A stretch of DNA of 64,000 nucleotides from Acanthochlamys bracteata (lineage: Eukaryota > Streptophyta > Magnoliopsida > Pandanales > Velloziaceae), in contig CM034136.1 of NCBI GenBank assembly GCA_019914995.1, positions 2,433,270 to 2,497,269 of the forward strand, read 5' to 3'. The position numbers were made by a program, and so were the translations under genes. Positions 43,489 to 55,700 of the stretch are shown piece by piece (position 1 is the stretch's first letter; each line of letters begins with the position of its first letter). Below the pieces are notes generated by a model. The model was not told where the DNA came from. It searched no databases and saw only the letters and a list, made by a program, of their open reading frames with translations.

Positions 43489-45589
43489 CTCAATTTAATA
43501 TCGCTAACTTTCTCAATTGCAGAAACACCTTGCTTGGAACTAAACTTACGTATTAGGAGAGTTTTTTTTAATATATGATAGATGTATGTGTTCTTGCTTC
43601 TTATTCTGGAGAGAGCAAACTAAACAGAGGTTCGTATTAGAAGAAGCCTGTAGATTGGATTTTGAAAAGCTGAGAAGTTGAGTGGGTTTATAGAAGTTGG
43701 TATTTGATGGATTAAAGGTAGCTTTTTAAAGATGCCAAGCTACTCCTCTCCCTTTAACAGAGCAGAATGATTAGGTTAATGGGAGAGGCTGAATATACAA
43801 ATAAGCTAGCTTACTTTAGGAGGGAATGCTTTAGAGAGTGACTCATAAATTCCACATGACTGATAATCAAATCCCTTTTTTATATAAGAAACAAAACTAC
43901 ACAAGTTACATCTATATTTATCAAACTTGAATAGGATTGTCTAGATCGACTGAGAGCCTAAATTGGTCCGAATCTGCAAATTATTAAGATTCCAGTCAAC
44001 TCCGAAGCCGGGTCGATCTAGATAGTTTCTGGATTGATCTATCGATCCGCCAGTCCCGATCGATCTGAAATTTATCTAAAAATAAATAAATAATAAGTTA
44101 TCTTTCTTCCTTCGGTCATGCGCTTCTTTTGCGATGACCACCACACTCAGCTCCAGCTTCTCTTGCAAAATTGCCATCCGATTGGCAATAATTTTCTTTA
44201 ATAGGCTCCTCCCTCTCCTTCTGACTATTGTTGCTGTTGTTTTTCCAAACAGTTCAGCCAGGGCACGCTTGATTTCTAGCACGAACCGCTAGTGGCTTAA
44301 TCACTACTACCACCACCGATCAATTCCGGAGAGCGAGCGAGTTTTCAAATCCTCTTTAATCTCTCTTAAGATGAGCTACACTGCCCTGACTCGTCTCCAT
44401 CGTAATCACGGAGCACTTTGTGGCTATTAATTTTCTTTAATAGGCCCCCGATTGCATCTTTGCCACCCGTTGCGTTGTTTACTTTTCTACTGTTGATGTT
44501 TGGTATAGTGTCTTCAACAATCTATAGTACAATTAGCATTCACGATCGACTCACTTGCACAATAACGACAATGAACCTTAATGTAGAACACGATGCAGAG
44601 GAAAGGTGGTAAGCAAAGATGTAGACCAATCTTAATGCATCTAGAAGTGCATACCAATCTCAATGCACTAAGAGGTGAACATGGCATTCGCTAGTTGATA
44701 GACCCTGTTAACCCGGCAGGTTAACCTGAAAAGGTTTCCGAATTGACAATGGGATCAAGTCTGCCAACATTTGTTACAACTCGTTTACTATAGGGAAGCG
44801 CTCAGTTTCTTATATAGTCAATTGAAAACACAAGTTTGTAATCATTTAAAATTTGCGTTTGAATTAGCACCTTACTACCTAAAATATATGATCAATCATC
44901 TAATATAATATGTTCACATACTATATCTATATATATTTTTTGGTACATTAGTTCACATACTTTTATATGTATGTCTATAAAATAATATTTACTTTTTGGT
45001 TATAGGCTAAACAATTATACACATGCATTCAAACCACTTATAGCTAGTATCAAACTACTACGAAGGGTAAGAAACAGCTATGACCGACGATCAAAATGGT
45101 AGAACCTATATAAACATATAATATATGGATTAAATACTATTCTGGAATGATAATCCTTTTTAGTATTAAGGTACACAACATAGTAATCTCTCTAGATGGA
45201 ATTAATAGGTAAATGTTTCTATGTTTGTTGGAGATTTTTTATTAATAACTTTTTAAAGTAACTTTCTAGTTTTACTCTTTTTTATATAGATTATTTTGAC
45301 TTGTCCAATTATATTTTTTACCAAAATATCATCAATGTATTCAATAAAACAACGTATCTCGAACTTTATCGACCCAATCAAATTCTCAAAACCTGATTCT
45401 GCCAATGACATGCCTAATCGCATTTGCAAATCTGTCTCATCGACCCTCGTTCGTTTCGGCTTTTGATGCACCACCATGTCAGCCCTCGTTTTATTGGTAG
45501 AAGTTGGAATCCTAACCCATTTACAAAGTTTCATATTATTAACCATTGCTTTAGGATGTACATTCACTTGCATATTGCCAATCTTTTTC
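43489..45589. other. Intergenic region upstream of the NPH3 gene
   Basis: The first few hundred bases should hold the NPH3-gene 5' UTR and promoter; no firm TATA was chosen. Near 43930-44060 the motif AGATCGATC and variants recur. A 68-codon - strand frame (44076-44282) and a 106-codon one (45253-45573, ending in a lysine-rich tail) have no recognisable domain and are not called as genes. Confidence 0.4.
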
Positions 45590-45910
45590 TTCGTTAGTAA
45601 GAGTCACTAAGAGTTGGTAAGTGCCGGTGATGGTAAGATTGGTACATGCTCAATAAAGTGCTTTTACATGATTAGTAAGGGTCGATAAGAGCTACTAAGT
45701 GTTGATACAACCTTGATAAAAGGGTCATTATAAGGTTGGTAAGCATCATTAAGGGTCGGTAGTGTCGACGTGTGTTATGTGGCCATAGGTGTTAATACAG
45801 GATCGATTAAGTGTCATCAAAGGATCGAAAAGTGTCGATAAGGATTGTTAAGAGCCGATAAATGTCTTAAGTATCAATACATATTTGATATGGTCATTAC
45901 AGGGTTAGTA
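45590..45910. repeat. Degenerate short repeats
   Basis: Variants of GGGTCGGTAAG and AAGTGTCGATAAG occur about every 20-40 bases over some 320 bp (for example AAGGGTCGATAAG, AAGGGTCGGTAG, AAGTGTCGATAAGG). This is an old, scrambled minisatellite or a transposon's subterminal repeat region. No coding is seen. Confidence 0.5.
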
Positions 45911-47543
45911 AGCATTGACAATGAGATTACACATTACACATATTGGTGGTACAAAAGGCAGATATAGCTTATTTATCTATGATAGAGAAACATGCAGAAT
46001 TTTAACTCAATAAGTGGGTGAATTCAGATGGCAAATTAAAAAACAAACACTTTTGAAAACAGTCACTGAACAACAAGTAGTTACTCGACCAAGAGGTTGT
46101 TGACATAGTGATTGAACGTGCACAATACTCTACAACGAAGTTATTAGCCCAATTAAATTAAATAAAATAAACGCAAGTACTAAGACATGCAAATTAGTCA
46201 GCACACCTAAAATTTTTATTTAGTTTGACACCACAGTACTTACGTTCGTCACTTAACAGCACAAGTAAACATCAAAGCAACGTACAACAATCGAGACTTG
46301 ATGTTTCGCATAACACCTATGCCTCAAGTCGAGTCTCCTCACAAGGACAACTCAAACCAGCATTCTACACTTAACAAAGTCTCCGGTTATAACTATTCAT
46401 GCCGTTGCAAAAATCTAGCATAAACTGCTAACCTACACTTAGGCTAGTGAATCTGAGAACACGCAAGTTCCTCTAAAATCTCCTCTTAAGATTACAAGTA
46501 TTTCATGGGGTTTAGCTCAAGTGATCTCCCTAACAATAATATCTAATGACTCAACAAGAAAGCTTCAAGGATCTCACACAAAAGAAATAAGAAGAGTTAA
46601 AGCTCAATGAAGGCTCTTGATTAATATTGTTCTTCTTGTAGGGCAGTAAGATGAAAGCTCGTTTAAGTGCATCTCAAGTTGTAAGTTATGTATCTTATTA
46701 TTTTCTTCACTAGAATTATATAGTAATGTGTCCCTTGATGTCAGAATGCTGGCTGCTCGAATTGATCAAGGATGTAACGGCTAGAAGCAACAAACCGTCA
46801 AGATCTAATTCAAACGACTACTTGATGTGTTCTAGTAGTTGTATCTTCTTCTCTGAATTTTTCTCATTTTTTCCATAACTGATGGTTGTTTGATGATGTG
46901 AATATACTTTACTAAATCTTTGAAATGGCACTTCAAAATTTGAAGTGAACCAGATCCGATTTGAGGCTGTAAAGTCATCAACGGTTTAACAATATAGTCT
47001 AAAGTTTCCGCAACTTTATCATCCGAAGTTTGTGGCAGATATTTTCTAGTAACCAATATTATTTATTTCCATAGAATTAATCTTTAGGACACCCCTTATA
47101 TATGTATATATAGGTCATACCAAAATTCAAATGAATGGCTAAGTATAAGAATTTGAACTTAATTGTCTAGAGTTGTATCCGTGCTAAAAACTTTCTATCA
47201 TTATAAATTTACTAGATATTCTTAAATATTTTTTTATAAAATATGTAAATAAATATTCTGAAAATATTATTTATTGATCTAGCATATTTTGAGGACACTT
47301 ACAACTAGTTTACACGTCTATAAATTGAAAAAAATTTGGTAAAAGTAAATATCTTGATCTAGTCCTTCGATGACTTGATTTGTCAAGTCACTTTGCTTAT
47401 TTTTTAGACTTCATAGTGGATGTATTTGGCTTAGATTTTGACCATAAATAGCTCTCTATGTTAGATTTCAGTATCAAAAATCAAATCTTCAAAATATGTC
47501 TCAACTTGGGAGATACTGAATTTATAAGCTGCTATCCAAATTG
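45911..47543. other. Intergenic, probable old retrotransposon debris
   Basis: The stretch 46060-46700 has the composition of a plant copia-type LTR (repeated CACAAGGACAAC, CTTCAAGGATCTC-like phrases), but no paired copy or clean ends were found. The rest is AT-rich with nothing recognised. Confidence 0.3.
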
Positions 47544-47548
47544 GTTTC

Positions 47549-48045
47549 TAATGCAGTGAGCAACCTGGAATCATTGATTGGGAGTGGTGAGCAGCTGAAT
47601 GAGGGAGTGGTGAGCAGCTGGATGATTCGGAAAGCAGCTGCCAGTTACTGGATAAGCACTACATTAGTATAATGGACTTGTGTTTAGTGACAACAAAAAC
47701 CCACGTGTTTCTAATCCCTGCATGGAAGAATCTTATATTAGTTAAAATCACTCATATTTATTTCCATAATTATAGGTATTTTGGTTCTTTAATATTATAG
47801 TTTCCAAGTTATTGAGGACTATTATTTTCTTTTTTATTTATATGCTTGTAAAACCTTTAAGGAGGACATCATATTTTTGAATCAATTTGAGGTCTTGTTC
47901 TCCACTATTCGGCATTCTTGTAATCAACAAATATTGGATTTATGTTTCTCTTACTCTGGCATTCATACAAATCAATAGTACAAGTATAGGCGTGACGAAA
48001 TTACCTTCCTGACGAGTTTCGATTTGAAGATCCTTTGTTGCATCA
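47549..48045 (+). repeat. 5' LTR of the gypsy element
   Basis: Starts TAATGCAGTGAGCAACC (canonical TG changed to TA) and ends GCATCA. It pairs with 53725-54206; by eye the two differ at roughly one position in eight over the first 190 bases, mostly by transitions, plus small indels. Confidence 0.9.
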
Positions 48046-48046
48046 G

Positions 48047-48064
48047 TTTGGTATAAGTTTTGCC
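48047..48064 (+). other. Primer-binding site
   Basis: TTTGGTATAAGTTTTGCC lies one base after the 5' LTR. It resembles the initiator Met-tRNA site (TGGTATCAGAGC) with several changes, as expected for an old element. Confidence 0.55.
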
Positions 48065-50475
48065 AGGTGAGAAGATTTATTGAAATGTTCTCGCAATATT
48101 GAAAAAAATACTCCAGACGTAGTATTGGTAGAACAATCGAGAACACGCAGCACTGTTTGTGTAGACGAAGATGAGGAGCATGATCGCATAACACAATTGC
48201 AAGAACAAATAGCACAATTTACAGATCAGGTTGTAACAATCATGCGTAATCAAATTCATCGCCCCGGGAGTGGTGGATCTAGTGTTGATTCTGATGGCAG
48301 CGACGGCATTCACGATACAACTCCATATAGGCGATTTGCACACGCAGACAATAATGATAATCGACGATGAGAAGCAGTAATACATATAGAGATACCTAAA
48401 TTTCATAGTGGACTTCAACCTGAAGAATTTCTTGATTGGATACGCATTGTTGATGAAATCTTTGAATTTAAGGAAGTATCCAACCAGAAAAGAGTGCCTC
48501 TACTAGCTACAAGGTTTCGCGGCAGAGCAGCAGCTTGGTGGTACCGACTAAAGCTTTCACGAAATCGAGAGGGTAAAACCAAAATTTCAGACTGGGAGAA
48601 ATTAAAGAAGAAGTTAAGGACTGAACTCTTACCTTATAATTTTTGAAAAGTAATGTACACCAAATTGCAGAACCTGCGGCAAGGCACAAAAACAGTCAAT
48701 TGTTAGGTTTTCCTGTAAAATTAACTCAAGAGGGGAGGGGTGAATTGAGTTAATCAATAAAAATTTTCGTCAAGCTTAGTTATTCTACTGCCAGCAAGCT
48801 TACAGCCGGCTATGTCAATTCTGTAATCTGCAGACAGAGAGAGTTAGAGTGTTTACTAACATAAGTAAAAGGTAGTACTCAGGATATTTAACGTGGTTCT
48901 GCAAAACTCCTTTGCCTACATCTACGGTCGCTCTATCACCAGAGCCAAAGCTTCACTAAATCTTTAATAAGCTACAACTACACCTAGATCAAAGTGCTTC
49001 ACCAAGCACACTTACTCTACCGGGTTTCTTCACCAAGACAACCCTTAACAGCGTACTGGACACACCTATCCCCCTGGCTGATTTGCTAGCTCTATTACAA
49101 GGTCTAAGAGCTTTCACCAAGCTCCACCTGAGCTTCCTTTCCCGGTGCCCGCAGCACCACCTTCACAATGTTAGTAAAAGTTACAAGAAATATAAACATA
49201 AATTGAGCACGGGATCTATCTCATGAGGGTTATGTGTTCATGAAGTATTTCGAATGAGATGATCAGATATGTTGCTGAGAGAGATTTCTTCAGTGTGATC
49301 AGCAGCAAGATCTTTATTGTTTGCGTAGAGTAGTAGAGTTCTTGTATGTCTCTGTTTTTTCTTGTATTCTCTCTCTCTCTGCTCTTCCTTTGTTACTATG
49401 CCTCCCTTCTTATAGTGTTTCGTCTATGTGCAGGAACCGTTGAAGAACGTTGCCGTTGACGCTCTTTTCCATTGATGGTTCTTCACGTCAGAGAGGGAGC
49501 AGATTTGCCCAGCGGTTAATCAACCGCTTCCGTAATTGCTTTCGGTTGTCTTTGTGCAATGTCTCCATAGCATTAAATGCATTGTAAAAATTTGAATTTG
49601 CCGCCAGTAATTATAAGCTTAATTTAGCTAAGTTGCTGTCTGAAACAAAAGAGCTGAGTTGGCTTGTCCATATTTAATGCATTGCTGGTTGACTGCTTGA
49701 TTTGATTAGAGATCTTGACTTGTATGATGTGCTTTCTTCCCTTGATTATAGAGCTTTCCCTTTCTGTGAAAAGGAAGATGATTTTTGCTCGTTGTAGATC
49801 TTCTATTTGAATTGCTTCAGTGCGTTGTGAGTGCAGAAGATTTTGAAGCAAGAAGAGTTTTGTTGCCGTTGAACCCAAAACTCTGTTTTGAAACAGAGAA
49901 GTCTTATTGTGCTTCAGTGGTCAAGCAGCTGACTGCAATGTGACTATGGCATCTTCTGTTCCGTATGCTGTTTAATTTGTAATAGCATAACAGTTGGCTG
50001 CATGATGGATGTTATTATCTGCTGTAAATAAAGTGATCTTTGTTTGTCTAATCCTGCAGAACTTGATTTCCGATTACTAGTCTAATATAAATCATAATTC
50101 TTAATTCTTTATTATAATCAAAATTGTCTTCATAGTTCCAACATTAATGAATATACAACTAAATTCTATCAGCTACTAGTACGTAATGACATTCAAGAAA
50201 CTAAAGATCAAATGGTGTCGCAATATATTGGAGGCTTATGAATACAAATTCAAGAAATGATACTTTTGTTTGACCCCCTCAATATCTCTGCTGCACACCA
50301 ATGGGCTCTACAATTGTAGAAACAACTCGAACGACGAGCACATACCTCTCAGTTTTTCTCCAACAGCAACACCCGCATGGGATCTAATAACAACCGTCCA
50401 TCATCTAGTTTTCGTTATTTTAATTGCAGTGAATCTGGACACAAATTTTCTAATTGCAAGAATCCAAAAAAGAGA
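48065..50475 (+). pseudogene. gag remnant, split by an insertion
   Basis: Reading from 48080, a spacer with an acidic stretch is followed by a retrotransposon gag domain (EIPKFHSGLQPEEFLDWI, RFRGRAAAWWYRLKL). The frame has in-frame stops at 48368 and just after LLPYNF near 48644. The insertion at 48701-50143 splits it; the frame resumes at 50149 (EYTTKFYQLLVRNDIQETK). The zinc knuckle near 50420 reads FNCSESGHKFSNC but has Tyr where the first Cys should be, so CCHC is broken. It would have coated the element's RNA. Confidence 0.85.
48701..50143. mobile_element. Solo-LTR-like insertion inside gag
   Basis: The 1443-bp insert begins TGTTAGG and ends CCAACA. Five-base flanks TCAAT (48696-48700) and TTAAT (50144-50148) look like a target duplication with one mismatch. 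Removing the insert and one duplicate restores the gag frame exactly (TVN then EYTTKF). It contains no polymerase domain; an internal phrase ATTTAACGTGGTTCTG is common in plant copia-type LTRs. A solo LTR left by recombination is most likely; a large TRIM or LARD is possible. Confidence 0.75.
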
Positions 50476-51835
50476 ACCATGTTAGGTGATATTGATGACT
50501 CAATGGAAGAACGAATGGAGCCTAACGATGAACCGCAACTTGATGATGACATACTAGAAGAATTTGTGGAAGTAGATGTTGGCCCTCTCTTGATGGTACG
50601 ACGAACGTGCTTAACACCCAAAACCAATGGTGATGACTGGCAATGCAACAATATTTTTCAATCTACCTGTACTATTAATAGAAAAATGTGCCGTTTTGTC
50701 ATTGATGCTGGAAGTTATGAAATTATTGTTTATGCAAAAATGATTCAAAAATTAGGAGTGCAAATTGAAAAGCACCATAATCCATACAAATTAGCATGGC
50801 TGAAGAAGGGGTGTGAGGATACCATTTCACAGTGTGCCTTAATTAGCCTTTTCATTGGTCCTCGATACAAGGATAATGCATGATATGACGTGGTGGCAAT
50901 AGACGCTTGTCACCTACTGTTAGGCAAACATCGGCAGTTCGATAGACAGGTGATACATAATGGACATCACAACACCTATAGTTTTTCTTCAATAACACAA
51001 AAATAGTATTACTACCCAGTAAAAAGGATGGTAAGTCAAAACCTTTGACAGATAATACTAATCTTCTTTCTTTTGTAGGGTTTGGAGAAGAAATAAAAGA
51101 CTCGGGCACAGTCTTTGTCATGCTGGGCAAGGATATTCAGAAAAGGGCTGATGCTGACGTCAGTGTTCCCCCTGAAGTAGCTGACATTATGAATGATTTT
51201 GCTGAATTATTTCCAAATGAACTACTAAATAGTCTACCACCATTACGTGATATCTAACATCAAATTGATCTAGAGCCAGGAGCTATCTTACCCAACAAAC
51301 TGCATTATAGGATGAGCCCTAGTGAACATGAGGAGCTACGTAGACAAGTGGAAGAACTACTTACCAAAGGACATATCAGAGAAAGACTCAGTCCATTTGC
51401 AATTCCAGCTCTTCTAACACCAATAAAAGATGAGTCTTGGCAAATATGTGTCGACAGTCATGCCATCAACAAAATCACTGTAGAGTACCGTTTTCTTATT
51501 CCTCGCTTAGATGACTTGTTGGATCAAATCAGTGGCGCATCAATATTCTCTAAGATGGATTTGAAAAGTGGATATCATCAAATTAGAATCAAACCTAGTG
51601 ATGAATGGAAAATTACATTTAAGACACGAGAAGGTTTATATGAATGGTTGGTCGTGCCATTTGAACTATCCAATGCACCAAGTACCTTAATGCGAGTTAT
51701 GAACCAAGCCCTACGTCCATTTATTGGAATATTTGTTGTTGTATATTTCGACAGCATCTTGGTGTATAGTAAGAACACCGATCTACATCTTCAAATCTGC
51801 ATGAGGTGTTAAGTGTCCTACGCAAGGAACAGTTT
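50476..51835 (+). pseudogene. Protease and reverse transcriptase remnant
   Basis: The protease region (about 50650-50940) shows CRFVIDAG where gypsy proteases have D-S/T-G (Asp-Ala-Gly is also seen in plant elements), then YKLAWLKKG. A stop at 50881 and gaps follow. Reverse transcriptase runs from about 51250 (HQIDLEPGA) through [36 protein letters not shown] and a polymerase site reading YFDSI. The second catalytic Asp of YxDD is Ser, so the enzyme would be inactive. The frame ends at 51812 and continues in another frame (QFFTARQKCVFLAPKVLFLG) to about 52049. Confidence 0.9.
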
Positions 51836-52246
51836 TTCACTGCCAGACAGAAATGTGTCTTCCTAGCACCTAAAGTACTTTTTCTTGGGTATGAAGTGTC
51901 TGGTGATGGGTTATGGGTAGATGATTCCAAGATTGAGGCAATGAAATACTGGCTGAGACCAAATAGTACATTTGAAGCTCGTAGCTTCCATGGTTGGCGT
52001 CATTCTACAGACGTTTCATCCTTCACTTCAGTATCATTATGGCTCATATAACTGACTGCATGAAAACCACTCAGTTTCAATGAAAAGAAAAAACAGACAT
52101 AGCATTTCAACTCATAAAAGATCGTTTGACTAGTGCCCCTATAATGATCTTACCTGACTTTTAAGGTATGATTTTTTGTTGCAAGATGGTTACCTTTTTC
52201 GGGGTAACTAGTTTTGTATTCCAGATTACAGCCTACGTACACAAAT

Positions 52247-53122
52247 TATCAGCAAACTTCATGGAGAAAGACATGTCGGGCGAGATCGTATCTTATAGCT
52301 AGTTCGCTGCTCCTATTTCTGGCCAACAATTCGCAAAGAAGTCGAACGATATGAGGAGCGATGTCGCGTACGTCAAGTTTCTAAGGGCACAACTACAATG
52401 CTAATTGTATATACCTTTATGTATATGCCTTTATCCATCCTTACTCAATCATGAACAAATTTAAGCATGGACTTCATTCTGGGTCTTCCACGAACACCGA
52501 GGGGATATGATTCTATTTTTGTAGAGGTTGATTGGTTTTCCAAAATGGTTCACTTCATACCCTACAAAAAAACTATAGATGCAGTTAATATTGCTCAGTT
52601 ATATTTTGGCGAAATATATCGCCTTCATGGTTTACCTGCATCTATTGTGTCTGATAGAGACACAAATTTTCTCAGTCACTTTTGGCGCAACCTATGGAGA
52701 ATGGTGCAAACAAAACTAAATTCAATAACGCTTACTATCCACAAACTGACAGACAAACTGAGGTGACGAATCGCACACTAGGTGATTTGCTAAAGTGCCT
52801 AGTGGGCAATCACATCAAGTCATGGGAACAGAAACTTTCTCAAGCAAAGTATACACATAATCATGCTGTCAATAGAAGCTCCGGCTTTAGACCCTTTGAG
52901 GTAGTATATTCGTTGGTTCCGCGTGAACCGTTAGATCTACTATCCTTTCCTAATAGTACCAAACCCCATGGCAAGGTCAAAGATTTCATACACACCTTAC
53001 ATGACACTCACTTGAAAATTCACAGTAATCTTGTCGAATCAGCTGCAAAGACAGATCAGAAGCATCATCATGTGGAATTTGCTGTGGATGATGTTGTTTG
53101 GGCGATCCTTCCTAAGGAATAG
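52247..53122 (+). pseudogene. Integrase remnant
   Basis: The N-terminal zinc-binding region (about 52250-52375) is degenerate. The DDE core begins at 52467 ([20 protein letters not shown]) and continues to [10 protein letters not shown] frameshift near 52720 moves it to the frame with [19 protein letters not shown]. The C-terminal part (AVDDVVWAILPKE) ends in TAG at 53122, followed in another frame by FNVKHLSPF near 53242. Family: Ty3/gypsy integrase. Non-functional. Confidence 0.9.
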
Positions 53123-53241
53123 TGTTCTGTTGGTAGACACGATAAGCTCTTTGCTAGAAAGATAAGACCACTTGAGATCGTCGAGAAAATCAACCCGAAC
53201 GCATATCACCTTAGATTACTAGACATATACACACCTCTGAT

Positions 53242-53646
53242 GTGTTTAATGTCAAGCATTTGTCCCCTTTTCACAGTGATACATCCAACGGTACAACAAC
53301 CGAACCCCCATCGGCGAATCTCACCCTATCGAAGGTGGTTGGCAGCTTCGGCGAGGGTCAAATGGCGACTCCTACTATAGTTGGAAGGGTCAACGGTGAG
53401 GAGAAGGTGTCGGACAGCAAGCCTGCCCCAGTAGAGAGCCCCGGCGTGGCTGATGGTAGATTATGGAATATCCCTCTTAGATCTGGAACAACAACTGGTG
53501 TCAGCTTTTCAATCGGAGCTGCGAAACACGAGACTCTAGCGGGATCAGCAGGAAAGTTGATGTTGAATTGGCGCCAGCGTGGAGGAATGGCGGACGTGAA
53601 TAGCGCGGCTGTGTACGGAGACTTCTCTCCGATCTATGAAGATTAA
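53242..53646 (+). pseudogene. 3' tail frame of the gypsy element
   Basis: The 134-codon frame starts with the end of the integrase C-terminal domain (FNVKHLSPFHSD). It then continues about 115 codons of Ser/Gly/Thr-rich sequence with no domain I recognise. It lies between the integrase and the purine tract, so it is probably element-derived tail or 3' UTR rather than a host gene. Confidence 0.5.
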
Positions 53647-53713
53647 AATGAATCCGGTGAGCAGTAGTGTAATAGAGAGAACGGTACAAAATTTATGGCC
53701 GAATTTTCGCTGG

Positions 53714-53722
53714 TAAGGGGAG
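53714..53722 (+). other. Polypurine tract
   Basis: TAAGGGGAG lies two bases before the 3' LTR, the expected site for plus-strand priming. Confidence 0.7.
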
Positions 53723-53724
53723 TA

Positions 53725-54206
53725 TGATGCAGTGAGCAACCTAGAATTGTTGATTGGGAGCGGTGAGCAACTGAACGAGAGAGTGGTGAGAAGCTGGATG
53801 ATTCGGAGAGCAACTGCAGCTACTGGATAAGATTTACATTAGTAATGGGCTTGTGTTTAGTGACAATAAAAGCCCACATATCTCTAATCTCTGCATGGAA
53901 GAATCTTATATTAGTTAAAATCACTCATATTTCTTTTCATAATTATAGGTATTTTGGTTCTTTAAAATTGAATTTTCCAAGTTATTAAGGACTCTTGTTT
54001 TCTTTTTTTTATTTATATGCTTATAAAACCTTTAAGGAGACATCATATTTTAAATCAATTTGAGGTCTTGTTCCTCACTATTCAACATTCTTGTAATCAA
54101 CGAATATTGGATTTCTGTTTCTGTTGTTCTAGCATTCATCTAATCAACAGAACAAGTATAGGCGTGACGGAATTACCTTGTTTCGATTTGAAGATTCGCC
54201 ACATTA
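53725..54206 (+). repeat. 3' LTR of the gypsy element
   Basis: Starts TGATGCAGTGAGCAACC and ends CACATTA, followed by the GTTTC target duplicate. It matches 47549-48045 over its whole length with small deletions. Confidence 0.9.
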
Positions 54207-54211
54207 GTTTC

Positions 54212-54689
54212 ACTCGAACATATTCAAAATTGGCAAGTGCAAATAACGAATTTCTCTGATTTTTTTAGAATTGTTTCTTCATGAAGCAATATCATATTTT
54301 GGCTGCAGGAATTTCAAGATGTCTGCAATCCACAAAAAAAAAAAATCATATCTCTAAAATCTTACCTGAGTAGAAGATATTCTATTTGTCATGTGTTGTC
54401 CAGAGGTGCGGTCCAAGTGATTTAGTAAAGCTAGGCAGTGTGATCAGCAACCTTCACAGAATTTTTCTATCTTCGATACTTGATGAAATTTTGTTTATCT
54501 TCATTTGCTCTGTGTCATACACATTCAACTGCAATAAAGAAATCTCCTTTTGGTGTTATGAGGTGAAAGTTATGCACGTGTAAAGTTGGCATCTCAATAA
54601 AGTTTCAACATTTAGCCAAAATCTAGCTACAGTTCTATGCAGCTCTATATGCTACCTAAATTAATGTAAACATGTACAAAGCTTAGCAA
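54212..54689. other. Intergenic
   Basis: Nothing recognised. A 65-codon + strand frame at 54386 has no domain. Confidence 0.4.
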
Positions 54690-55700
54690 AGATTCTCAAA
54701 TATGTGTTATCATTAAAATAATTGAAATTTTCTATAATTTATACACATCATCTTTAATATTGATTATCTCAGCTGTCGCCTTCTTTCGATTGTTGTAGTG
54801 ATGTATTAGATAATAATTATCTTCGATCAATATTACATGGAGTACTGCGTTATCAACTATAAGATTGCATTACCATAATATACAATTTCTTACTTGTCAT
54901 TTTGCTTTATTCGTACAACTTCATGGAGGTTTCGGATCATAATCAACTTATACCTAGAGGACGAGAAATTGGTTGTGTATAACTTTGTCGGTTGTGTCCA
55001 CACCCACCACATCGTGAATACAGTGACAAGCATTGATATGAGATTATACATTTGCACAATTTTATGGTACAAACAGCATATAGAGCTTATCTATCTATAC
55101 ATCATCTTCATAGTGATCATCTTGATTTGCATATTCTTTTGAACATCGTAGTAAGAAATCAGATAATAAGTATGATCAATAATGTTATATAGAATACCAT
55201 ATAATTAACAGCAAGATATTACATTATATACAGGCTTCCTGCATACTATTTTGCTTTGTTCGTACAACTGTTTCCGAACCATAATCAACTTGTACCCATA
55301 GAAGAAACTGGAATTAGTTACTTGTAGGATCATCTATTGTATTCAAGCCCACCACATCGTGAACATAATGACAAGCATTGCGAATGAGCTTACCCTATTT
55401 GATGGTATGAAAGCATATAGAGCATACCTATCTATACACATCGTCTTCAACATTGATGACCTCAGTTACTATATTTTTTCACTCTATTGTATTAAGATAT
55501 CAAATATCATGTATGATTGAACAATATTACATAGTATTCTATATTATTGACTGCAAGACTACATTACCATCATATACAGGCTTCTTTGCTTGCTAGTTTT
55601 TATACAACTCACGTAGTTTCTAAGCCATAACCAACTTGTACATTAGGAGAAGTGGAATTAGATGCTTATAATTTTGTCTATTGTGTCTACGACAAACCAT
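54690..55700. repeat. Tandem repeat, period about 344 bp, nearly three copies
   Basis: Anchor blocks CAACTTATACC, CAACTTGTACCC and CAACTTGTACATT fall at 54944, 55286 and 55632 (offsets 342 and 346). Surrounding blocks repeat in step: CCCACCACATCGTGAA, GACAAGCATTG, GCATATAGAGC, TCTATACA, and TTGCTTTATTCGTACAAC. The copies are diverged. No coding. The period is near that of some plant satellites, but the array is only about 1 kb. Confidence 0.8.

Larger units (their letters stand above)
47549..54206 (+). mobile_element. Ty3/gypsy LTR retrotransposon, degenerate
   Basis: 6658 bp between 5-bp target duplicates GTTTC (47544-47548 and 54207-54211). It has LTRs of 497 and 482 bp, a diverged Met-tRNA primer site, a purine tract, and remnants in the order gag, protease, reverse transcriptase, integrase. 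That order is the Ty3/gypsy arrangement. Most of the RNase H region is missing (between about 51960 and 52240). Many stops, frameshifts and active-site changes show it is dead. A 1443-bp solo-LTR-like insertion interrupts gag. Confidence 0.93.

Noticed and set aside
53242..53646. A separate host gene at the end of the gypsy element
   Set aside because: Its start is the integrase C-terminal phrase FNVKHLSPF and it lies inside the LTRs before the purine tract, so it belongs to the element.
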